From contig JAXGLZ010000001.1 in the NCBI GenBank assembly GCA_040768925.1, forward strand, positions 1 to 64,000: a stretch of 64,000 nucleotides of DNA, in the 5' to 3' direction. Each line of letters opens with the position of its first letter. Positions within the stretch are counted from its first letter, which is position 1. This document shows positions 24,544-31,940 of this stretch, one piece after another. The notes beneath the pieces are model-generated. The model did not search any database. It saw nothing but the letters and a program-made list of their open reading frames with translations, and had not been told where the DNA came from. Origin of the DNA: CALNBC01 sp040768925 (GTDB taxonomy: Bacteria > Bacillota > Clostridia > Christensenellales > CALWSW01). The position numbers and the translations under genes are program-made.

Positions 24544-26073
24544 GTGGCGGAATTGAACGAAAACATCGAAGAAACAAAAGAGATCAGCGCAATTAAAGAC
24601 ATCGGCCTGAATCTTGAAGACCTTCCGGCAAACAAGAGGCCCGCTGTCGCCGACTTTTTTTCGGCGCTTTCTTGCCATCTGCTGCTGCCGAAAAAGCAGA
24701 AGCAGGCGATGCTAGGGGATTTTGCGGCCGCGCTTTCCTGTTATGAACGCCTGGGCGTTCCGATCGAGGAATCCCTGCGCCGCCTGGACCCTTTGAAGCT
24801 CGGCGGGTTTTATTCCCGGCCGCCCACGCTTTGGTTCCCGCTGGATTCGGCTGCGAAGATCTATCCCCTTTCCATGAAGCGGCACAGCATGTCGGTCTTC
24901 CGGCTTTCCATCTATTTCAAGGAAAACGTTGTGCCCGCGCTTTTGCAGATCGCGCTGACCTTTACCATCAAGCGCTTTCCCTGCTTCGCGACCACGGTCA
25001 AGAACGGCGTTTTCTGGCATTATCTGGACGCTTCCAAGCGGCGGTACGAAATCGGGCCGGAAACCGAGCGCCCCTGCGCGCCCCTTGAACTTTCGGCCAG
25101 CGGTTCCCAGACCTTTCGGGTGCTTTATTTTGAAAACAGGATGAGCGTGGAATTCTTCCACATTCTGACCGACGGCTCGGGCGGGATGAAATTCATCTCC
25201 ACCCTCGCCGCGGAATACCTTCGTCTTTTGGGGCACGACATCCCCTGTTCCGGCAACGTGCTGGACATTGGCGAAACCCCGCCCGTCGAGGAGGCGGAAA
25301 ACGGCTTCGAACTGGCGGAACCCACCGCCAAGGCCTCCGGCTTTGCGGAAAGCCCCGCGGTCCAGATGAGCGGGGCGCTTTCCTTCCTGAAGCCCTGCCG
25401 GGTCGTCCACTTTGAGCTGGAAAGCGCGAAGCTCCTTGCCGCCGCAAGGGAAAAGCAGGCTTCCGTCACCGCTTTTCTGCTTGCGCTGATCTTTGTCGCC
25501 ACCGGCTATGCCACAGACGAACAGCGGGGCAAAATCCACATTCAGGTTCCCGTCAATCTGCGCAGGTTCTACGATTCGAAAACCATCCGGAACTTTTCCC
25601 TTTATTGCTCGGTCAAGCTGCCCGTGGGAAAGGTTTCGGAAGCCGGCCCGCTGATCCCGGAGATCACCGAGCAGCTCGCCAAAAAAACCGCAAGGCAGCC
25701 GATGAACGAGATGATGAACGCCGCGCTTTCCCTCGTCCGTTCGCTGAAGTTTGTTCCGCTGTTCGTCAAACGCCCGGTCGCCCGCATCGTTTACGGCTTT
25801 TTGGGGGATAAGGTCTTCACCAACACCCTTTCGAACCTCGGCGTCGTCCAGTTTCCGGAGGAAATGGCCGCCCACATCGAAAAGCTGGATTTCGTTCTGG
25901 GGACCGGCGCGACCAACCGCGCCGCCTGCTCGCTGGTGACCTTTGGGAACAAGACGGTGCTCGCCGTCTCCAAGCTGACCTGCGACCCCTCGTTTGAGGA
26001 AAAGCTCCTTCAGCTTTTTCAGGCCGAAGGGCTTTACCCCGAAGTTTATGGGAGCGAACAATATGAAGATTAA
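24544..26073 (+). CDS. Condensation-domain/alcohol acetyltransferase-like acyltransferase
   Basis: The 509-aa protein belongs by pattern to the CoA-dependent acyltransferase (CAT/condensation) superfamily: the catalytic HxxxDG appears as FFHILTDGSGG in the middle, and IHIQVPVNLRRFY plus FTNTLSNLGVVQFP are the later structural motifs. Acyl and acceptor substrates are unknown. The first 60 residues look like an extra helical segment. The start is uncertain: GTG at 24544 or TTG at 24553, with no good Shine-Dalgarno. It overlaps the downstream DUF6320 gene by 11 bp, implying that the two act together. Confidence 0.75.
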   Translation: MAELNENIEETKEISAIKDIGLNLEDLPANKRPAVADFFSALSCHLLLPKKQKQAMLGDFAAALSCYERLGVPIEESLRRLDPLKLGGFYSRPPTLWFPLDSAAKIYPLSMKRHSMSVFRLSIYFKENVVPALLQIALTFTIKRFPCFATTVKNGVFWHYLDASKRRYEIGPETERPCAPLELSASGSQTFRVLYFENRMSVEFFHILTDGSGGMKFISTLAAEYLRLLGHDIPCSGNVLDIGETPPVEEAENGFELAEPTAKASGFAESPAVQMSGALSFLKPCRVVHFELESAKLLAAAREKQASVTAFLLALIFVATGYATDEQRGKIHIQVPVNLRRFYDSKTIRNFSLYCSVKLPVGKVSEAGPLIPEITEQLAKKTARQPMNEMMNAALSLVRSLKFVPLFVKRPVARIVYGFLGDKVFTNTLSNLGVVQFPEEMAAHIEKLDFVLGTGATNRAACSLVTFGNKTVLAVSKLTCDPSFEEKLLQLFQAEGLYPEVYGSEQYED

Positions 26074-26635
26074 GCCCGCCTATCCGCCCGTCAAAAAAAG
26101 CAGCCTGGCCGCGGAGCGGTTCCGCTACATCGTGCGCTGGTGTTTTTCCGTCGCCTCCTACGTGTGCGTGATCGTCAACCTTTGCGTGGGGGGGGAAGCC
26201 TGGAGCCTTGTTGTGCTCTGGTCGTTCTGGTGCGTCTGGTCGATCTTCGTCTCCCCTTCTTTGGTCGAATACAATCGGATCAGCCAGACTTCCAAAATCC
26301 TGATCGACGTCTGCATCCTGCTGATCCTCATCGATTCCGTCTTTTATTCCGGCTGGGCGCAATTCGTCGTGCCCATCGTCTGTTTCGGGTCGCTGATCAT
26401 CATTGGGGTGCTGTTTTTGTCCGACCTGCCGAAACAAAAGCACAACATGATGCCGATGGTCTGGCTGATTGTCGCTTCCTTCGTCGCGGTGATCGGCTCG
26501 CTTTCCGGCTGGCCCCGCCTGGACTGGCCGATGATCGTGCTGGGTTCCACCGCGCTTTTGCTGCTGCTGGTCTGCGTCGCGGTGCTGCGGCAGGACCTTT
26601 TGCGCGAGCTGAAAAAGCGGTTCCACATGAGGTGA
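26063..26635 (+). CDS. DUF6320 membrane protein
   Basis: The 190-aa protein has five or six hydrophobic segments (WCFSVASYVCVIVNLCVGG; LVVLWSFWCVWSIFV; ILIDVCILLILIDSVF; VVPIVCFGSLIIIGVLF; MVWLIVASFVAVIGSL; MIVLGSTALLLLLVCVAVL) and a basic C-terminus. The pattern fits DUF6320, whose members commonly follow condensation-type acyltransferases. ATG 26063 has GGGAGC 8 nt upstream; an ATG at 26048 is less well placed. Function unknown; it probably anchors or supplies substrate for the acyltransferase. Confidence 0.75.
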   Translation: MKIKPAYPPVKKSSLAAERFRYIVRWCFSVASYVCVIVNLCVGGEAWSLVVLWSFWCVWSIFVSPSLVEYNRISQTSKILIDVCILLILIDSVFYSGWAQFVVPIVCFGSLIIIGVLFLSDLPKQKHNMMPMVWLIVASFVAVIGSLSGWPRLDWPMIVLGSTALLLLLVCVAVLRQDLLRELKKRFHMR

Positions 26636-26667
26636 GCGGCGAAAAAGCGGAATCCCCCGACAAAACG

Positions 26668-26706
26668 GAAAACCAGCGGTTCGCCCTGCGCGTTCCGCTG
26701 GTTTTC
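26668..26706 (+). terminator. Terminator after the DUF6320 gene
   Basis: GAAAACCAGCGG and CCGCTGGTTTTC form a perfect 12-bp stem with a 15-nt loop; the T residues lie in the stem end. Confidence 0.7.
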
Positions 26707-26830
26707 TGCCCGGGCGGCGGCCGATTCCGCCGTTTTTCCAATTCCAACCCCAAAACAGTTGTATCCTTGCGCTGTTTTGTGCTTTACTGTTCTTACCCAA
26801 GCAAAAAGCCGGACCGGCAGGAGGTTCAAT

Positions 26831-27247
26831 ATGATTTCTTTTCGAAAAGAGCTGCATTTCAATATTCCCGGCCGAAGGGGGCTGGTGAACATCACCGGCC
26901 ATGTGGAGCGCTGCGTCGCGGAATCGGGCATCCGGGAAGGGCTGGCGCTGATCAACGCGATGCACATCACCGCCAGCGTTTTCATCAACGACGACGAGAG
27001 CGGCCTTCACCAGGATTTCGAAGACTGGCTGGAGCGCCTGGCCCCCGAAAAGCCCCACAGCCAATACCGGCACAACGGCTATGAGGACAACGGCGACGCC
27101 CATTTGAAGCGCAGCGTCATGGGGCGGGAAACCGTGGTCGCCATCACCGGCGGAAGGCTGGATTTCGGCCCCTGGGAGCAGATTTTTTATTACGAGTTCG
27201 ACGGCATGCGGGACAAGCGGGTGCTGGTCAAGATCATCGGCGAATAG
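26831..27247 (+). CDS. YjbQ/UPF0047 family protein
   Basis: The 138-aa protein starts MISFRKELHFNIPGRRGLVN after AGGAGG and has the family motifs GLALINAMHITASVFINDDE, HNGYEDNGDAHLKRS (HxxxDxNxDAHL-like) and GRETVVAITGGRLDFGPWEQ. Homologues show weak thiamine-phosphate synthase activity; the true role is not settled. Normal family length, apparently monocistronic. Confidence 0.9.
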   Translation: MISFRKELHFNIPGRRGLVNITGHVERCVAESGIREGLALINAMHITASVFINDDESGLHQDFEDWLERLAPEKPHSQYRHNGYEDNGDAHLKRSVMGRETVVAITGGRLDFGPWEQIFYYEFDGMRDKRVLVKIIGE

Positions 27248-27378
27248 GGTTTGGGCACGCGCGTCAGGCGCAAAGCGGCGCAAAAAGCCGCGGCAGGAAG
27301 GCCCGCCGTCCCCCGCCGCGGCCAAACAGCCGCCGCGCGCTTTGGCTAGGCAAAAGGAAGCCGAACTTCCCCCTTGCC

Positions 27379-27753
27379 TTACGATTCCCCCCCGCCCGTA
27401 ACGTGCTTCTTGATCGCGTCGAAGCTTTCCGCGCTGATCACATGCTCCATCCTGCACGCGTCCATCACGGCGGTTTTGGGGTCTACGCCAAGCTCCACCA
27501 GCCAGTCGGAAAACAGGGTGTGCCGTTCATAAATGGTTTCCGCGACCACCCTTCCCTTTTCGGTCAGGGTGATGTATCCGTCGCCGCCCATCGAAATATA
27601 ACCGTTCTCCCTGAGCTTTTTCATGGCGACGCTTATGCTGGGTTTTTTGTAATCGAGGGCTTCCGCAATATCGACAGACCGGACAGCCGGGCTTTTATGG
27701 CTCAGAATCAGGATCGTTTCCAGATACATTTCGGCGGATTCCTGCAATTTCAC
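27379..27753 (-). CDS. DtxR/IdeR-type metal-dependent transcriptional regulator
   Basis: The 124-aa protein has an N-terminal winged helix (VRSVDIAEALDYKKPSIS; VAMKKLRENGYI; GYITLTEKGR) and a dimerisation/metal-binding domain (ERHTLFSDWLVELGV; DACRMEHVIS with Cys, Glu and His as likely metal ligands). There is no SH3 domain, as in short MntR-like members. GGAG lies 9 nt before a GTG at 27753 but directly abuts a TTG at 27762, so GTG is preferred. Divergent from feoA with DtxR-type palindromes between, so it probably represses feo when Fe(II) is replete. Confidence 0.88.
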   Translation of the reverse strand: MKLQESAEMYLETILILSHKSPAVRSVDIAEALDYKKPSISVAMKKLRENGYISMGGDGYITLTEKGRVVAETIYERHTLFSDWLVELGVDPKTAVMDACRMEHVISAESFDAIKKHVTGGGES

Positions 27754-27859
27754 CGCAATCAACTCCTTTCTTCATGATCGTTCCATTTCTTGCAGGATAA
27801 CATAGAACCCCGCCGAAATCAAACGTCTCGGGCCCCTTTGGGGCCATTCATTTTTTCTC

Positions 27860-27888
27860 TTGACACGGGAGTTGGTCCGTGCTAATGT
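27860..27888 (+). promoter_or_regulatory. Promoter of the feo operon
   Basis: TTGACA, 17-nt spacer, TAATGT (weak -10). It is immediately upstream of the two palindromic operators. Confidence 0.6.
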
Positions 27889-27895
27889 ACTGGTG

Positions 27896-27911
27896 GTTAG
27901 GGATTCCTAAC
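27896..27911 (+). promoter_or_regulatory. DtxR-type operator 1 at feoA
   Basis: GTTAGGGATTCCTAAC is a perfect 16-bp palindrome (6-bp arms plus centre) in the DtxR/IdeR style (TTAGG...CCTAA). It overlaps the expected transcription start. Confidence 0.75.
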
Positions 27912-27929
27912 TTCTATTTCGGCGGTATG

Positions 27930-27945
27930 GTTAGTTCAGACTAAC
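27930..27945 (+). promoter_or_regulatory. DtxR-type operator 2 at feoA
   Basis: GTTAGTTCAGACTAAC has 6-bp arms GTTAGT/ACTAAC, centred 34 bp downstream of operator 1. Two sites on the same promoter suggest cooperative repression. Confidence 0.7.
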
Positions 27946-27967
27946 TACAGCCCGGGGAGGTCTCATG

Positions 27968-28177
27968 ATGCCTTTATCAATGGCAAAAGCGGGGGAAGAA
28001 AACCTGATCAAAAAAATAGGCGGCAAAGCCGAAACAAGGCAGTTCCTTGAGAATCTTGGCTTTGTTGTCGGCGGTTCGGTCACGATCATCGCCGAGATCG
28101 GCGGGAACGTCATCGTCAACGTCAAGGATTCAAGGGTTGCGGTGAGCGCCGAAATGGCCCGCAAAATCATGGTTTAG
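27968..28177 (+). CDS. feoA: FeoA family protein (first copy)
   Basis: The 69-aa SH3-like protein has the FeoA pattern LIKKIGGKAETRQFLENLGF, VVGGSVTIIAEIGGNVIV and SRVAVSAEMARKIMV. FeoA is a small cytoplasmic partner of the FeoB Fe(II) transporter. GGGGAGG leaves 7 nt to the ATG at 27968 and 4 nt to the one at 27965; the later start is preferred. First gene of feoA-feoA-feoB-accessory. Confidence 0.93.
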   Translation: MPLSMAKAGEENLIKKIGGKAETRQFLENLGFVVGGSVTIIAEIGGNVIVNVKDSRVAVSAEMARKIMV

Positions 28178-28201
28178 CCGTTTTGAAAGGGAGTTTGAGC
28201 G

Positions 28202-28456
28202 ATGAAGACGCTGAATGAGATCAAGTGCGGCAGCACCGTCACCGTTTCGAAGGTCGGCGGAGCCGGTGCCGTAAAAAGAAGGATCATGGATATGGGCATC
28301 ACCAAAGGCGTGGAAATCTATGTCCGCAAGGCCGCGCCGCTGGGCGACCCCATCGAGGTCACGGTGCGCGGATACGAGCTTTCCCTGCGCAAGGCGGACG
28401 CCGCGATGGTCGCCGTGCTGGAAGAAGGCGAAGCCGCAAACGGGGCCGTAAACTGA
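28202..28456 (+). CDS. feoA: FeoA family protein (second copy)
   Basis: This 84-aa SH3-like protein, MKTLNEIKCGSTVTVSKVGG then VKRRIMDMGITKGVEIYVRK and DPIEVTVRGYELSLRKADA, is the canonical FeoA form (RRIMDMGIxxG). It is 24 bp after the first feoA and clearly divergent from it, so the two may have different contacts on FeoB. Confidence 0.95.
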   Translation: MKTLNEIKCGSTVTVSKVGGAGAVKRRIMDMGITKGVEIYVRKAAPLGDPIEVTVRGYELSLRKADAAMVAVLEEGEAANGAVN

Positions 28457-28541
28457 CGGATTTTAGCTGCGGCCCATCCCGCGGCCCCGGATCCTTGGGC
28501 CCTGGCAGCCGGGAAGAACCTGTTTTTTGGGAGGAATGATC

Positions 28542-30965
28542 ATGTCGGTCAGAATTGCCCTTGCCGGGAACCCCAACAGCGGCAAGACGACGCTTTTTAA
28601 CGCGCTCACCGGTTCCAACCAGTTCGTTGGGAACTGGCCGGGCGTCACGGTGGAAAAAAAGGAAGGCCGGCTCAAAGGCCATAAAGACGTGGTGATCGCC
28701 GACCTGCCCGGAATCTATTCCCTTTCGCCGTATACCCTGGAGGAGGTCGTGGCCAGGAACTACCTGATCGGCGAACGCCCCGACGCGATTTTGAACATCG
28801 TGGACGGCACCAACCTCGAGCGCAATCTTTACCTCACCACCCAGCTCACCGAGCTCGGCATCCCGATGGTCGTGGCCGTGAACATGATGGACGTGGTGGA
28901 TAAAAGCGGAGACAAAGTCTATATCGACAGGCTCTCCCAGGAGCTTGGCTGCCCGGTGGTGGAGATTTCCGCCCTGAAAGGAAAAGGGATCAAGGAAGCC
29001 GCGGAAAAGGCGGTCGAGGTCGCAACCAAGGCCGCGGCCACAAAGCCCCAGCACACCTTCTCCGGCAGCGTGGAACACGCCGTCGCCCATATCGAGGAGG
29101 CCGCGAGCGACAGGATTCCCGAAGCCCAGCAGCGCTGGTTCGCCATCAAGCTCTTTGAGCGGGATGAAAAGGTACAGACCCAGCTGAAGCTGCCCGAAGA
29201 GCTGGAGGCCCACATTGAGGAGGACATCCAAAACTGCGAAGCCGAAATGGACGACGACGCGGAAAGCATCATCACCAACGAACGCTATCTTTATATTGCT
29301 TCCATCATAAAAGGCTGCTGCCACAAGAAGAACAAAGGCGCCCTTTCGATTTCCGACAAGATCGACCGCATCGTCACCAACCGCTTTCTGGCGCTACCGA
29401 TCTTCGCGGCGGTCATGATCCTCGTTTATTACATTTCCGTTTCCACCATCGGCGCCTGGGCCACGGACTGGGCCAACGACGGCCTGTTCGGCGACGGCTG
29501 GCATCTTTTTGGCAGCGGCGCAGCGGAATATGAAGAAGCCGCCGGCGAATTCGGCCGGGCTTTTGCCATTGTCGAAGCCTTCGGCAAAGCCGCCGAAGAA
29601 GCCGGCCTTGATCCCGAAACCGCCGATAACCTGACCGCCACCGCCTATCTTTATGACGACGAGGGCGGCGTAGAGGAAAAGATTCCCGTCACCCTTGCGG
29701 TTTATGAAGAAGCCGCGGCGGTGGAGGAACCCGATCCCGCGGCTTTCGGCACCTGGGTGCCCGGCGTGCCCGTGCTGGTCGGCGGCGCCTTGGAATCGGT
29801 CAACGCCGCGCCCTGGCTGCACGGCCTGATCGTGGACGGCATCATCGGCGGCGTGGGCGCTGTCCTTGGTTTCGTTCCCCAGATGCTGATCCTGTTCCTG
29901 TTCCTCGCTTTCCTGGAAGGCTGCGGCTACATGGCCCGCATCGCCTTCATCATGGACCGCATCTTCCGCAAATTCGGCCTTTCCGGCAAGTCCTTCATCC
30001 CGATCCTGATCGGCACGGGCTGCGGCGTTCCGGGGATTATGGCGTCGCGCACCATCGAAAACGACCGCGACCGCAAGATGACGATCATGACCACCACCTT
30101 CATCCCCTGCGGCGCAAAGCTGCCGATCATCGCCCTGATCTCCGGCGCGCTGTTCGGCGGCGCGTGGTGGGTGGCGCCCAGCGCGTATTTCGTCGGCATG
30201 GCCGCCATCGTCACCTCCGGCATCATCCTGAAAAAAACCAGAATGTTCGCCGGCGACCCCGCGCCCTTCGTCATGGAGCTTCCTGCTTACCACTGGCCCA
30301 CCGCGGGCAACGTGCTCAGAAGCATGTGGGAACGCGGCTGGTCCTTCATCAAGAAGGCCGGAACCATCATCCTGCTTTCCACCATCTTCGTGTGGTTCGC
30401 TTCCAACTTCGGCATCGTAAACGGCACGTTCACCATGGTCGAGGACCTGAGCGACGGCTTCCTCTCCGCCATCGGCGGCGTGCTCGCCCCCCTGTTCGCG
30501 CCCCTTGGCTGGGGCGACTGGAAGGCCTCGGTCGCCGCGGTCACCGGCCTGATCGCGAAGGAAAACGTCGTCGGGACCTTCGGCATCCTCTACGGCTTTG
30601 CCGAAATCGCCGAAACCGGCGTGGAAATCTGGGGCCGGCTTGCCGCGAGCTTCACCGCCCTTGCCGCCTATTCCTTCCTGGTGTTCAACCTGCTCTGCGC
30701 TCCCTGCTTCGCGGCCATCGGCGCGATCCGGCGGGAAATGAACAGCGCCAAATGGACCTGGTTCGCCATCGGCTACCAAACCCTGTTCGCCTACACCGTG
30801 TCCTTCTGCATCTATCAGCTGGGCATGCTGGTTTCGACCGGAATCTTCGGAATCGGCGCCATTGCCGCCCTCCTGGTCCTGGGCGCGTTCCTGTATCTGC
30901 TTTTCAGGCCGCATCAGGAATCCGCGGGCCTTGGCTCCGCCCCTTCCGTCAAAATCCAGCCGTAG
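28542..30965 (+). CDS. feoB: Ferrous iron transporter FeoB
   Basis: The 807-aa protein has an N-terminal G domain (G1 GNPNSGKTT, G3 DLPGIYSLSP, G4 NMMD), a helical GDI-like domain, and a polytopic membrane part with two gate motifs (GCGVPGIMASRTIE; CAPCFAAIGAIRREM). It imports Fe(II). GGGAGG leaves 7 nt to the ATG at 28542, so earlier TTG/ATG codons are not used. It is longer than typical FeoB because of an acidic, alanine/glutamate-rich insert of about 100 residues after the first membrane helix, seen in some Clostridia. Confidence 0.97.
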   Translation: MSVRIALAGNPNSGKTTLFNALTGSNQFVGNWPGVTVEKKEGRLKGHKDVVIADLPGIYSLSPYTLEEVVARNYLIGERPDAILNIVDGTNLERNLYLTTQLTELGIPMVVAVNMMDVVDKSGDKVYIDRLSQELGCPVVEISALKGKGIKEAAEKAVEVATKAAATKPQHTFSGSVEHAVAHIEEAASDRIPEAQQRWFAIKLFERDEKVQTQLKLPEELEAHIEEDIQNCEAEMDDDAESIITNERYLYIASIIKGCCHKKNKGALSISDKIDRIVTNRFLALPIFAAVMILVYYISVSTIGAWATDWANDGLFGDGWHLFGSGAAEYEEAAGEFGRAFAIVEAFGKAAEEAGLDPETADNLTATAYLYDDEGGVEEKIPVTLAVYEEAAAVEEPDPAAFGTWVPGVPVLVGGALESVNAAPWLHGLIVDGIIGGVGAVLGFVPQMLILFLFLAFLEGCGYMARIAFIMDRIFRKFGLSGKSFIPILIGTGCGVPGIMASRTIENDRDRKMTIMTTTFIPCGAKLPIIALISGALFGGAWWVAPSAYFVGMAAIVTSGIILKKTRMFAGDPAPFVMELPAYHWPTAGNVLRSMWERGWSFIKKAGTIILLSTIFVWFASNFGIVNGTFTMVEDLSDGFLSAIGGVLAPLFAPLGWGDWKASVAAVTGLIAKENVVGTFGILYGFAEIAETGVEIWGRLAASFTALAAYSFLVFNLLCAPCFAAIGAIRREMNSAKWTWFAIGYQTLFAYTVSFCIYQLGMLVSTGIFGIGAIAALLVLGAFLYLLFRPHQESAGLGSAPSVKIQP

Positions 30966-31008
30966 CCCGGCACACAACCGATCCGACCCCAAAAAGGAGG
31001 TCTGCCCA

Positions 31009-31182
31009 ATGCTTCAATTTATAACCGATAACCTCGCGAACATCCTGATCGTCGCCGGATTGCTGGCGATCGTGGCGCTGATCGTCGCCAACATGGTCAA
31101 AAAGAAAAAAAGCGGCAAATCCGTCGGTTGCGGCTGCGGCTGCGACGGCTGCCCCGGCGCCTCCATCTGCCATAAGCAATAG
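31009..31182 (+). CDS. FeoB-associated Cys-rich membrane protein
   Basis: The 57-aa protein has one N-terminal membrane helix (ILIVAGLLAIVALIVANMV), a KKKKSGK stretch and a Cys-rich tail (GCGCGCDGCPGASICHKQ). This is the FeoB-associated family (FeoC-like position) with a possible role in metal delivery or redox. AAGGAGG precedes the ATG at 31009. Last gene of the feo operon; a strong terminator follows. Confidence 0.92.
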   Translation: MLQFITDNLANILIVAGLLAIVALIVANMVKKKKSGKSVGCGCGCDGCPGASICHKQ

Positions 31183-31195
31183 CGAACAGCATAGC

Positions 31196-31230
31196 AAAAA
31201 GAGCGCGGAGTTCCCTTCGCGCTCTTTTTT
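31196..31230 (+). terminator. Terminator of the feo operon
   Basis: AAAAAGAGCGCG pairs with CGCGCTCTTTTT, followed by T residues; a canonical intrinsic terminator. Confidence 0.9.
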
Positions 31231-31285
31231 GACGCCGCCCGGCCCGCATTCTGAAAAAAGCGAAAAAATCCTCGCCGGCCGGCGG

Positions 31286-31314
31286 TTGAAAATCCGCCGT
31301 TTTAGGCATATAAT
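31286..31314 (+). promoter_or_regulatory. Sigma-A promoter of the HTH-kinase pair
   Basis: TTGAAA, 17-nt spacer, TATAAT. It gives an approximately 167-nt leader before the HTH gene at 31488, in which no riboswitch-like fold was recognised. Confidence 0.8.
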
Positions 31315-31487
31315 TGACACGATCCAGGGCTTTTTTGCCCGGCCGCGCTTTACCAAAAGGAAGCGGCCCCGCGGTCCTTTGCGGCCGCCAAAGCGCTGCC
31401 ATTTCACAACAAACAGACCCAACGCAGCCCCCTGCCCTTTTGCAAGCGGCAATCCGGCCGAACACACCGACACGCCACGGTGACAGC

Positions 31488-31940
31488 ATGAGCGGAACAA
31501 AACAAAAAACCCCGACGAGCGCGCTTTGGGACCAGCTGTTCAAAGCGCCCACCCTCGAAGGCTTCATGGCCGGGAACGAAAGTGCCATCGGCCTTGAGCC
31601 GTTTTGCGTCTTTATTTCCCGCCTTTGCGCGCAGATGGGCGAGGTTCCCGAGCGCGTCATCAAACGCGCGGATGTTGAGCGTTCCTTCGGCCATCAGATC
31701 TTCCGGGGCAGCAGGCGGCCCTCGCGGGATACCGTTTTGCAGCTCGCCTTTGGGTTTGGCGCGGATATCGACCTCGCCCAGGAGCTTTTGCGGCATTCCG
31801 GCCACAGCCCCTTGTATCCCAGGGTCAAGCGGGACGCCGCCATCAGCTATTGCCTGCACCACAGGATCGGCCTGATCGAAGCCCAGAACATGCTTGTCGA
31901 GCTGGGGCTTCCTTTGATCGGGGGCAGGAGCGCGACATGA
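31488..31940 (+). CDS. XRE-like HTH protein coupled to a Ser/Thr kinase
   Basis: The 150-aa protein carries a helix-turn-helix of XRE type (ERVIKRADVERSFGHQIFRG then SRRPSRDTVLQLAFGFG, residues about 57-92), followed by a second helical repeat (LAQELLRHSGHSPLYPRVKR; DAAISYCLHHRIGLIEAQNM). Similar proteins precede PknB-like kinases in other Clostridia. Its stop overlaps the kinase start (ATGA), so the two are co-translated and it may be the kinase's regulator or substrate. Whether it binds DNA is not shown. Confidence 0.75.
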   Translation: MSGTKQKTPTSALWDQLFKAPTLEGFMAGNESAIGLEPFCVFISRLCAQMGEVPERVIKRADVERSFGHQIFRGSRRPSRDTVLQLAFGFGADIDLAQELLRHSGHSPLYPRVKRDAAISYCLHHRIGLIEAQNMLVELGLPLIGGRSAT

